DNA of 64,000 nucleotides from Brachionus koreanus (Eukaryota > Rotifera > Eurotatoria > Ploima > Brachionidae): NCBI GenBank assembly GCA_016987375.1, contig PJRA01000005.1, forward strand, positions 734,327 to 798,326, read 5' to 3'. The notes below the pieces were generated by a model. That model worked only from the letters and a program-made list of their open reading frames with translations. It did no database searches and was not told the DNA's origin. The stretch's first letter is position 1; every line of letters begins with the position of its first letter. Of the stretch, positions 41,730 to 52,084 are shown in pieces. The position numbers and the translations under genes are program-made.

Positions 41730-42330
41730 TTCTTTTGTTTTATTTTTTGAGCCTTTCTTCCTTCCTAATGACTTTCTAATAGATCCGTCTTCAATGTAAA
41801 CAACTGGAGTTTGACTTGTGATCGTTATATTTTGAAGAGTAACATTGCTAATTTTTGAACAACATCTGAATTTGAACATTCAAGCAACGAATTTTGTAGA
41901 AAATTGGCTTCAATTGTTTGTGAAATGTCTGTTGAATTTCTAGAAGTTGATGGTTCAAATTCAAATTTTGTAAAGACAGAATTTATGGGGTTCATTCAAT
42001 TTAACTAGATTCTAATTTTTCATTATAAAGATTTGCATTTATACCACGACCGATTGAAGCTAGCTCAAAGTGTATTACCTCTTAGAAATTCCATCCATGA
42101 TTGCGTCGTTGAATATCAAAATCTATCAAATCATCTATTAGCTTTGTTAATCAAATTAAAGTGACGAGATATCTGATGTCAAAAGGTCATATACGAGTAC
42201 TAAACTTAGAGTTTTTCTCGACATTTACGTGATTATTGGAAAAAAAGCGTATCAGCATCAGCAGTTACTATTGAAATTTATCTAGTGGAAGGTGAAAATG
42301 TGCTTAAAGTATCTCTATGGATGCTATTCC
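41730..42330 (-). pseudogene. decayed SWIM/MULE transposase tail
   Basis: Minus-strand fragments with many stops end in TSRNSTDISQTIEANFLQNS, then a basic finish IRKSLGRKKGSKNKTKEL after a frame change. The last part is comparable to SVRKSKRQRKN at the end of the 43-kb copy. Upstream scraps (about 42330-42060) look like the helical region before the SWIM finger. Confidence 0.35.
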
Positions 42331-43042
42331 CATTTCAGAATTTTGTTATGAACGTTCAAGAGTTATGTTCTACAGAGGAATACTTAAGTGAGAAAATAAT
42401 CAGAAAATGTTTAAAATGATTTCATATGCTAGCTTTCTTGTCTATTGATGACGTAATTTAAACATTTGAAAAAATTAAATTAATAATCAAAAATATCTAA
42501 CCTTTTAAAAACTGCATGATGACTTAACATTATAATAAATAGGCTTTAAGGCCGTAAATTATTCTATTTTTTTTCTTATTTAAGCCATTTTTTTTAAAAT
42601 AAAAGAAAAGTTCAATGTGGCATTGAAAAAATGATTTAAAAATGAGTATTTTCGGTAAATTAAAATTGACCAAAAATAAAATTAGAAGCCAGCTTTATTA
42701 AAGCAAATTATTGATTTTTAATTAAAAATATAATTGAATTTAAGAATCAAATAAAATATTCAAAAAACATGAAAAATTCTGAAATAACTTATGTGTCATC
42801 TATTTTAATCTAAAAATCCCGTTTTCGCAAAAAATAAATTATAAAAAAAATACTAAATGTCATATTAAAACTTTTAAAATATTTTTGATTTGTAAAAAAA
42901 TTAAAACTTGAAAATTTCAAAAAAAAAAAAACTATTCCTAAATTTTTAATTTTTATTTTGTTATAGCATTTATTTATTAGGTATAAAAACTTTCATCTAC
43001 CCACCGGCCATCTTATTTGTTATCATAAATAAATAAGTACGT

Positions 43043-43900
43043 TATTTCTTCTGCTAGCAATTTTTTTTCACATGCTTGTAAAATTATGTGTATGATAGCA
43101 ATATTTTTTCTTTTGATAGCAAAAATAAAAGTTTAATAAAATAACCAAAAATATTTTTATTCATATTAATTTAGAAAAGAATAATAAATAAATTAAGCTA
43201 AGTACCGACAAAAAACTTAAAAATTTCATATGGAAATATTAATTTTAGTTTTTTCGCTGTCTTTTTGATTTTCTGACAGAACTATTTTCTGTATTTCTTT
43301 TTTTTAGTTGTAGAACTACGAGGTCTGCCACGACGGTTTGGACCATTTGAAGATTTTTGTGCATCAGCTTGATAATTTGATCAATATTTAAATCATTCGG
43401 TTCATTTAATTGTAAAGGATTCGATAAGTTTTCACTATTTGTACAATTGGATAAAATGTAATACTCTTGAAACGAATTTTCCAAAGGAGTAGCTTGTTGT
43501 TGTTGCTGTTCTTGTTGTAACTGTAGCTGTCGAGATTCAGATGGTTGAATTTCTAATGCTTTTTTTGTTTTTAAAGGGTTACCCTTTTTTCTTTTTTTAT
43601 CTAGTGGAACATCATGTGCATTTGGATGCCATTCGAGTTTTTTTCCTTTGCAAGATAAAGCTAATATATGCTTACAAACATAATTATTCCTAATTAAATA
43701 AAACGGACATGCACACGTACTTTGTCTCCAATCTGATGATATTTCAACTGTCCAAATAGATTTAGTCAAATTATAGGAAGCATATAAAGAAATTTAGCTA
43801 TCAAGTGTAAAAATTTAGCAATCATTAATTAATTTTTCTGACTAGCAGTTAAAAAAAAAATTACCAGCGGAAGAAAAAAATTTACTAGCAGAAAGAAATA
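43043..43900 (-). mobile_element. SWIM-type DNA transposon copy, 858 bp
   Basis: The ends TATTTCTTCTGCTAGCAATT and, inverted at the right, TATTTCTTTCTGCTAGTAAA define an imperfect inverted repeat. The interior is a minus-strand SWIM coding fragment plus about 130 bp shared with the 5' part of the 5.98-7.05 kb element. The remaining transposase is absent. Confidence 0.65.
43245..43769 (-). CDS. SWIM zinc-finger transposase C-terminal fragment (174 aa)
   Basis: Open from the element's 5' part: IWTVEISSDWRQSTCACPFY, NNYVCKHILALSCKGKKLEW (SWIM finger, C-x-C...C-x-H), then PLDKKRKKGNPLKTKK and a Gln-rich stretch. Near the end a neighbouring frame reads GPNRRGRPRSSTTKKKKYRK, an AT-hook, so a frameshift near 43330 separates the finger from its normal tail. 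Related copies lie at 6.3 kb (more decayed) and probably in the NVL intron. SWIM-bearing MULE transposases cut and paste DNA; this fragment lacks the catalytic domain, so the ORF is a leftover, not a host gene. Confidence 0.7.
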   Translation of the reverse strand: MTKSIWTVEISSDWRQSTCACPFYLIRNNYVCKHILALSCKGKKLEWHPNAHDVPLDKKRKKGNPLKTKKALEIQPSESRQLQLQQEQQQQQATPLENSFQEYYILSNCTNSENLSNPLQLNEPNDLNIDQIIKLMHKNLQMVQTVVADLVVLQLKKRNTENSSVRKSKRQRKN

Positions 43901-44150
43901 GATCTCAATAAATAAATAAACAAGCTAAAAGAAAAACTAATACAAAAGTTTATTTTCTTTTAAAATTGTAAATCATTGTCTTATTTGAGCAGAGCATTTA
44001 AATTATAAAAAATAAAAATTAAAATTATGAATCAATTTTTTAGTAAAAATAAAAACAAAATTTAAATTTTTAAATTCATTCAACGTGATTCTCTCAGGAC
44101 ATTATCTTGTAGTTTAAATAACTAAAATTCCATCAATTTTTTTTTAAAAA

Positions 44151-47100
44151 ATGAAATTTGCTGATTTGATAGCTCGTCTTGAGACAGTAAAATTTTCTTT
44201 ATAAAAAAATTTATAATAATTTATTTTTTATTAGTATCTAAAAGAAAATCCGATCCGACTAAACAGCGACATTAGTCTAATTTCTGATGAATTACATCAA
44301 AAATATAGGTAAATATTTTTTATGTTTTCAAATATTTAAAAAAAAAGCTTTAATTAGTGAATACAAACGCATTAAAAAGAACGTTTTCAAACGTCAAGTT
44401 GAAAAGGCCTATGCAATTCTGGCAAAAAATGATATTTTCATTAAAGAAATAGAAACTAAAATAGAAAAGTATTCTTTTAAATGAAAAAAAAAATAAAAAT
44501 ATTTTCAATTTAAATTTTGTCCAGACTTCAAGATGAAGAGTCTGATGTGGATGTAGATAGTGACTCAATTGATGACCAAGCTCTGGGAATAGCAATTAAA
44601 GGAGATTCAGGCAATGATATAAACACCATGATAACAGACATGTACAAATCTAAAAATTCATTTTACACTCTGAATAATAATGAAAATTTGAATGAAATAT
44701 TTAAGAAGAAAAGTAATTTAAAAACAACAAATTTAGATGTGCCTAATGAAACCGATGTCAGATTATCTGCTAAACGAGTATACTTTAATGAGCTCAAACA
44801 AGAAAAATCTAATGAACAAGAATCTAATTTTGATAATAAAAAAATAAAATTAAACGAAAATTCTGAACAATCTAAATCTCAGGAACAATCTCAGTCAAAG
44901 CGGTCGGTTCAAAGACGCTCAACTGGTTCTTCAGGCCCGGCCAAAGAGCTCATTAAATCTAAAATAAATTTTGAATCTTTTGCATGTGACCAGGAACTAA
45001 AAGAGAATATATTCAGACGCATTTATTACATTTTGTCTCCAGAACAGTTTCTAACTAATGGTAAAATACCCCCAAGGGGTTTTTTACTTCATGGTCCCCC
45101 TGGATGTGGAAAGACCCAACTAGTCTATGCTATTGCAGGAGTATTTAAATAGAAATAAAATTTTAAATTTTAAAATTTATATAAAAAAAAAAGGAACTAG
45201 ATTTGCCACTTTTAAAAGTGACATCAACCGAGTTGATATCCGGGGTGTCAGGTGAATCAGAGGAAAACATAAGAGCAGTATTTGATAAAGCGATTGTTAA
45301 TGCGCCATGCATTCTTTTTATAGATGAAATAGAGGCAATATCTCAAAGGAGAGAGACGGCATCTAAAAATATGGAACATCGGATAGTGACACAGCTTTTG
45401 TCTTGCTTCGATGATTTAGCAGTTAAGGCCTATGTGCCGCTAGTGGTGATCGGAGCGACCAACCAAGCAGACTCGCTTGATATTGGATTAAGAAGAGCTG
45501 GTCGGTTTGACCAGGAAATCCCAATTGGAATACCAGATGATAGGCAAAGAAAGGGAATTTTGGAAATATTGTGCCGCAAGATTAAACAGCATGCGGATAT
45601 AGATATGGACAAAATTGTTCTCAATACGCCTGGATATGTCGGTGCTGACATAAATGCATTAATTGATGAAGCACTTATTTCTGCATTGGATAGAAGATTA
45701 ATTAGCCAAATTGAAAAAGAAAATTTGGAGAAAAACGCTCAAAATTCAGTCGTTTTTAGCTGTAAATAGAATTGAAAAATTTTTAAATTAATTATATCAT
45801 TTTTTATTTAGTAATAGATTGGATAAAAAATAAGCTAGATAAGTTGAAGACAGAGTCGACGGAAAATGATAAAAGCAATCTCGATCTTGTTGAAGTTAGC
45901 CAAATGGATTTTGATGTGAGTTCAATATCATAAGTTATTTAATTATTAAATTTCTCTTAGAATGCTATTAAAAGAGTGCAACCTTCTAGCAAACGAGAAG
46001 GCTTTGCGACAGTACCAGATGTGTCGTGGGATGACATTGGAGCTTTACAGAATGTTCGCGAAGAATTAAAAACAGCTATACTGGTAAATATACAATTTTT
46101 AGTCAAAGATTTATTGTGCAATAATCAGAAAATAAGTTGGAAATAGTTGGAAAACTCTACCAACAAACAATATTGATAAAAGAGAAAAAGCTTTTGAAAA
46201 ATAAAAAAATTATCTATAGAATAATTTAAAATTCTTTGTAGAATAAACAAAATTTTATTTATTTTAGTACAATAAGCAAATTAAAAAGTCAATTAAATTT
46301 GAACTATAGAATAAAAATATATCTCTTAGAATGCTTTCATACATTAGAGAATAATAAAAAAAATCAATCAAATTCTAAAGCTGTTCTTAGCTTAAGTGAA
46401 CCACCTAGTTTCTTTTTTGCTTGCTTATTTAAATCATATATCTATCTCATCTTCAACTTTCTTTTTTCTTGGACGTCCACGAGCTCTTTTTCCTTTAGTC
46501 CCATTTTCAACACTCGCATGGGGGTCCACAAAATCAATATGAGGCTCAACAAGATCCACCTAGGGCTCAATCACATTTATCTGTGATTTCAATACATAAA
46601 CCTGAATCTGAACAACATCAACATTTGTTCACAAAATTCTGACGAAAACTGTTAGGCGTCTTTTTTTTCATGGCCGAGGCCTAATTACAAATAAAAAAAA
46701 ACAATCAATTTATCAATTAAATTCGTTTGTTTTTACTAATTTGAATCAGCTTTACGTGGACGCCTTTTTTGAACCTACTGAGTTGAGTTGACATTAACGG
46801 CTTGGAAAATTATCAAGTTGTTTGATTCTGACTGAATTGTTTGAGTTACAATTGGAAATGAAGATGTTGGAATTGAATTTCTCTCGAGTGCTGGTAATGC
46901 TTTTTTTCTGCGATCTTTCGAAGCATTTTTTTTTAATAATTAAGAAATTATTTGCATAAATGACCAGAATTATGCAGCTGACATGTCCGTTTATCAATTT
47001 TTTAGGAGCTGCTAAAAGAAATTATTAGGTACATTGTGAATTAAAAAAGAGAAAACAGTCAATATTTCCAAAGGTTTTAGGAATGTACTTCTAAATTTTT

Positions 47101-48944
47101 GAAATGTCTTCCTCAAGAAACGGACACCATGAACTAATGGCGAATTCTAAATGAGGTCTTACTAATGCTTTCTAAAACATTATTAATGTGTCTATAATCA
47201 ATTTCTTGAAACTTTTAGCTATCATGCCCAAAATACGATTTATAACAAAATTAATTAACAAAAAATATATTTTATTTACTATTTATTTTTTAGATATTTG
47301 AAAAAATTACTTGACTTGGTTTAATAATTGCTGTGACACTCAGTTAGAAATGACCTGGAATATGATCCTATAATTAGGTAGCAGCCACATAGAGGAGCAG
47401 GAGTAGAGTCATTTGATAGATTTACTGTATAGAAATGAGTGTCGATTAAGATAATAGGTAAAAAGTTCGAGATTATTTTTCCGATAATATTCCTTTAGGC
47501 ATAGAAGATTCAATCTACTATCAAAAGTAAGAGCACATCGTTTTAAACACAACTTAACCGCATATTTGTTTAGACCTAACAATCAAAAATTTAAAAAAAT
47601 TTATTTTTAGAAAAGTTTTTTCAATTTTTCAGTTTTGTTTCTTAGATCTCTATCCACCAATGTAATGTTTTTTTTTGCCATTTTAATTATATTATCTAAT
47701 TTTTAAAAACTTGGTTTATTATGTATTTTTATGATCTTTTAAAACTTTAAAAATCTGTAAAAAAAAATAAAAATTTTTTTCTATCAAAAATCAAAAAATT
47801 AAATATTTACAATTAGGATTAAAAAATTGATACTAATTTATATGAATTTATAAAAAAATTATATGAATTTTAAACTCTTAATTTTGGCTTAAGATTTTGT
47901 CTAAATTTAATTTTCCATATCTCTAAGAAAATAAAATAATTTTTTTCAAAAAATTCAAATTTATAAGAAATCTTCTTCAAAAATAAATCAAATATATTTT
48001 GAAGATAGCTTTTGTAGAGCATTTAGTTACTCTTTCCGTTGGTTAAGGTGACTAAATGACGATTTTTTTTTTAAGAATAAGCATTAAATTTTATAGAATA
48101 AAATAATATTTTAAATTCAAAAAATTATTCAATGTGACAAAAGAAAATTTAATTTTAAAAATTCAAGGCCCCAGTGAAATATGCACGACAATGCGAAATA
48201 TTCAATTTCACCAAACCACCAGGTATCTTGATGGTAGGCCCTCCAGGCTGTGGTAAAACACTTTTGGCCAAAGCCATAGCCAAAGAGTCAGGTGTGAATT
48301 TTATTTCGGTCAAGGGACCTGAATTGCTGAACATGTATGTAGGTGAAAGTGAAAGAGCAGTCAGATCATTGTTTCAGAGAGCCCGAAATTCTAAACCATG
48401 TGTAATATTTTTTGATGAAATTGATGCCATTTGTGTTAAACGATCGGATTCTTCTTCAGACAGTGGGGCAACGACTAGAGTTGTAAACCAAATGCTGACT
48501 GAAATGGATGGTTTAGAGAGCCGCAAAGGTGTGTTTTTGATGGCCGCATCCAACCGTCCAGATATAGTTGATCCGGCTATTTTGCGTCCTGGACGCTTGG
48601 ATAAAATAATCTATGTTGGTTTGCCGACTCTTGAAGATCGGCTTGAAATACTCAAAACAATAACTAAGAACGGCAGTAAACCCAGAATTGATTCAGATGT
48701 GGACTTTCAGTTTATTGCTCAAGACCCTCGTTGTCAAACATTTACTGGAGCTGACCTTTCAGCTCTAGTTCGCGAGGCTTCAGAGTTTGCCCTTAAAGAA
48801 TTCATTAAAACTCCAATCGCCGAAAATGAAGTGGTCAAATCAAAACACTTCGAAATGGCTTTCAACAAAATCAAGCCTTCTGTCTCACTTAAAGATTGTG
48901 AACGATATGAAAAAATGAAATCAATATGCGTTAATCTATCGTAG
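44151..48944 (+). CDS. NVL: nuclear valosin-containing protein-like AAA ATPase (NVL), 802 aa
   Basis: Eight exons: 44151-44186, 44235-44308, 44358-44468, 44525-45140, 45194-45761, 45812-45915, 45961-46083 and 48168-48944. They join in frame to 802 aa (human 856). Introns are 45-56 bp except the last (2,084 bp). The N-terminal helical domain ([16 protein letters not shown]) precedes an acidic/Lys-rich linker. D1: Walker A GPPGCGKT at 264-271, Walker B ILFIDE near 319-324, second-region-of-homology [11 protein letters not shown]2: Walker A 568-575, Walker B VIFFDE 623-628, [21 protein letters not shown] is a nucleolar type-II AAA ATPase that remodels pre-60S ribosomes (with MTR4). Both D1 and D2 keep the Walker B Glu, so both look hydrolysis-competent. 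[20 protein letters not shown] segment links D1 and D2. Confidence 0.96.
46430..47000 (-). pseudogene. SWIM/AT-hook transposon debris in the NVL intron
   Basis: Minus-strand pieces read [20 protein letters not shown] (AT-hook, about 46505-46440), [15 protein letters not shown] (46770-46735) and, near 46990-46950, a degenerate SWIM-like [12 protein letters not shown]. These match the tail composition of the MULE-like copies at 39.3 and 43.3 kb, so at least two tails lie in this intron. Confidence 0.45.
47080..47250 (-). pseudogene. CR1/jockey-type LINE fragment in the NVL intron
   Basis: Reads [20 protein letters not shown], then [20 protein letters not shown], the segment that follows the reverse transcriptase in CR1/jockey LINEs. 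A related but jumbled stretch may continue at 47380-47600. It is inserted antisense to NVL. Confidence 0.7.
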
Positions 48945-49399
48945 AGTTAATAATAAAAGTGTTAAATGAGAAAATTTTTATTTATTTTTTCAAAATTTTA
49001 AAATCCAAACCCCTTTTCTAACAAAATTAGTCTTGGATACCGTCATTGGCAGCCATAGGAGCACCAAAAATGGTGTTAAAAAAAAAAAAAAAATTTCAAG
49101 AGAAATAAAGGAAGTGGTAGACCTGCTAAAATAGCGATGTAAATAGAGCCTATTTCAATCATAAATGAAGTAGTTCGAAAAGAAAGATGGATAGAAAGCT
49201 TAATTGCCATAGATTTTTAAGAAGTAAACAAAAATCAAAAAGATACCTCATTTAAATGCTAATCAAAAGAATTCGGCCAGGCCAAAATTTCGTCGAATGA
49301 TTTTAAAATATAGCAGTTATTAATTTATAATGGGTATATTTTTTGTCAGTAGATAAATATTTTTTTTTAAAAAAAATTAGATAAAATCAATAAGAATTA

Positions 49400-50035
49400 G
49401 ATAGACACTAGTGTTGGATGCGGTCTTAGCGAACCGGTCAACACTGCGGACGGTTTTTGCGGTCAGACGGCCGGTTCTAATTTACTTGTTTATTGATGTT
49501 CTTAGTCTTGTGAAATATTGCAAGAATCTAAGCTTATTATCAATAATAACTCCAAGAAGCTCAAATTTATCGACAACTTCAACATGTATATCATTTATTA
49601 GTAATTCATTTGGGAAAGATAGTTTTCTTTTATTTGAAATAAACATTTAAGTCTACACCAAGTAAACAATTTTTGAATTGAAAATAGGAAGAAATTTATG
49701 AGTTGAGGAAGTTGCAAACAATTTGACAATAAAATTCGAAAGATAAAAAACAATATCGTTAATATAGATCAAAAATAGAAGAGGGCCTAGGACACTTCCT
49801 TGAGGTACACCTAATTCAAGTTTACTTGGATCTGAATAAAACTCATCAATTTTCACAATTTGGGACCTGCTGGTAAAATAATTTTCCATAAGTGCAATAC
49901 CTGATTCACTAAAACCATAACAACGAAGTTTAATAAGAAGAATATTATGGTCCACGGTCTCAAATTTTGACCGCCAAAAAATACGGCCAGCAAATTTGTG
50001 GACGGTCATTTGGCCGGTCTCCCAAACGGTCTAAA
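49400..50035 (-). mobile_element. LINE reverse transcriptase relic embedded in a GGTC-rich element
   Basis: The minus strand from 49987 reads FETVDHNILLIKLRCYGFSE, YFTSRSQIVKIDEFYSDPSK, LGVPQGSVLGPLLFLIYIND. This is the palm of a non-LTR reverse transcriptase, with the FADD/YADD region lost. A scrap FELLGVIIDNKLRF follows near 49560-49520. On both sides (49405-49475, 49950-50035) lie GC-richer arrays of CGGTC/GACCG words (for example GACGGCCGGTT and GGCCGGTCTC) that look like the subterminal repeats of another transposon into which the LINE inserted. Confidence 0.65.
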
Positions 50036-50084
50036 TTTTTTTCCGAAATAAAGATTTTAAAATTTATTACTATTTAATTAAAAA

Positions 50085-50232
50085 TTTAAGGCTCGATATC
50101 ATAAGTCGTTTTAAAGTTCAATACCTTGACTGATGGTAAAAATCAAAAAAAAAATTTAAATTTTGTTAAATAAAAATTTTTTTTATAATAAAATTGATTT
50201 TGTGGTATTTTTTATTCTACACCCTTTATTAC
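50085..50232 (-). mobile_element. Tc1/mariner-like end fragment (copy of the 9.4-kb relic)
   Basis: Shares GATATCAT...GTCG and GTTCAATACCTT.ACTGAT with 9510-9560. It ends in TTTTTTATTCTACACCC, the inverse of the terminus at 9378. Only about 150 bp remain. Confidence 0.4.
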
Positions 50233-50779
50233 AATTTTCTTCCTGCATACTTTTTTATATTAGGTTCTAGGTCCATGCATACTAGTGGAGCTCTAGACCC
50301 GTAGACAAAGCTGGTACCTTTTGGGTTGAATTTTCGATCTTAATTTTTTTTTGATAATAAAGTATGAATATTATAGTTCTTTAAGATTTTAGCAATCTAA
50401 AACGCTATCTAACCAAAATCTGCATGAATGTACATCTATAAAAGACAATAAATCCCTGACAACTACCTGACAAAATCCCTAACCAAAAAATTTTAATGTT
50501 AAAAAAAAGTATGCTACGGTCAAGGTCAAATAGAGAAAATCAATAATTGAAATTTTTGATCTAGATATTTTTGTAAAGCTAATTTGACAAGCTATTAGAA
50601 AATTTATAGAACATTTACAAATTTAAGGTCTGGGAAACTCGAACCAATAGGTACTAGGTGTGTTTCCGGACCTAGAGCGCTTCTTGCATGAAAGGATCCA
50701 AAACTTTAAATAAAAAATATGCAATAAGAATTTTGTAACAAGAACTCCCTAGGGGTTTATTTTAGGTCCAGTTAGTTTA

Positions 50780-51170
50780 GCATTATTCACAAGATCTTTC
50801 GTTTTTAGGTCTATTAGCTTCTCTATTTGCTATCAACACAAGATCATCTTCAAAGTTCAGGTCTTTAAGTCTTGTGGCAAGACTCAACTGAATACCTCTA
50901 CGAATAGCAGTTAATTTTCTCAGGATATAGTTTATTAAGACTAGAAACAGAGTTGGAGAGAGTATGCATCTTTTTCTTACTCTTGTATTTATTTTGAAGC
51001 TTTCAGATTGGCTCTTTTTCTGAATTATACTACACTCAAATTCTTTCTAGAAGAGTTTTATTAAGTTGACGATTTTCTAAGGTATACCATTAGATAGTAG
51101 TATGATCTAAAGAATTTCTCTATGAACGCTATCAAAAGCTTTTATAAAGTCGTAAATTTTAAATATAGTG
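50780..51170 (-). pseudogene. LINE (RTE-like group) reverse transcriptase relic
   Basis: Minus strand: YDFIKAFDSVHREILQIILL, IVNLIKLF (stop) KEFECSI, RKRCILSPTLFLVLINYILR and RRGIQLSLATRLKDLNFEDD. This is the motif series 'D-F-K-A-F-D-S ... GV.QGC.LSP.LF ... GIQW.L...L.DLDFADD' with stop codons. The catalytic FADD is changed to FEDD. Distinct from the 49.5-kb LINE. Confidence 0.75.
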
Positions 51171-52084
51171 GAAGATTCATTCACACAATAAACTGTTTCC
51201 GTAGAAACAGTATTACAAATTGGTCGTGCTTTAAGTAAGCATGAAAATCCGGTGACATGTCCACTATGCAGAAAATGATGAAAAATGAACGTGGGGTTAT
51301 AAGCTTCATATCAAAAAAAAAAAATTAAAATTTAAATTTTATTAAAATTTTTTTTAAACTTGATTTTATGTATTTTTTTTTATTTGAAAATTGATTGTGA
51401 TGACTAATTCTTTTTTTTTCATATTTGGTCACATTAAAATTTTTCTTTTTTTTCTTAAAAATCTAAGGTCACAAAAACGTCAAGACAAATGACATCAGTG
51501 ACCAACCCTGTGAACAGTACCAGACAACCAAATAGGTGATCTTTTGATCACGAAACTAGGTAGACCCAAATTAAGTTTTGAATTAAAAAAAAAATTTTAT
51601 TCAAAAATTTATACCACACTAAGACTAAGACTGTGATAGACTAAATTGAAACAAAAAATTCAAAATCATTCAAAACAAGCAATTGTTGCGTAAAAAAATT
51701 TTTTTACTTTTGTTCTTGTCAAAAAATATACTTGTAAATATTTTGAAAAATTTCAAAAAAAGTGCTCTATTGCGAGATTTAAGTTAGATTTGATTGGTCA
51801 GACAAATTTTTTTTATGAGACAAATGAACCTAATAAGACTTAATTTAAGGAAATGTAAAGTCTAAACTTCACATGTTAATAATTTAATAATTTTCGCAGC
51901 AATATAGACCATTGAGTTTTTCAAAAATGGTAGAAATTTCTTTTAGTAAATACGCAAAAAAAAAAAAACAAAAACAAAAAAGCCAATCCTTCATCCGCGA
52001 CCAAAATAAATACTTAGCAAAAAACTAAAAATTTCCAACAAAAAAATTTTTAGTCAATTTATTAGCCAAAAAAAAAAATAGAAA

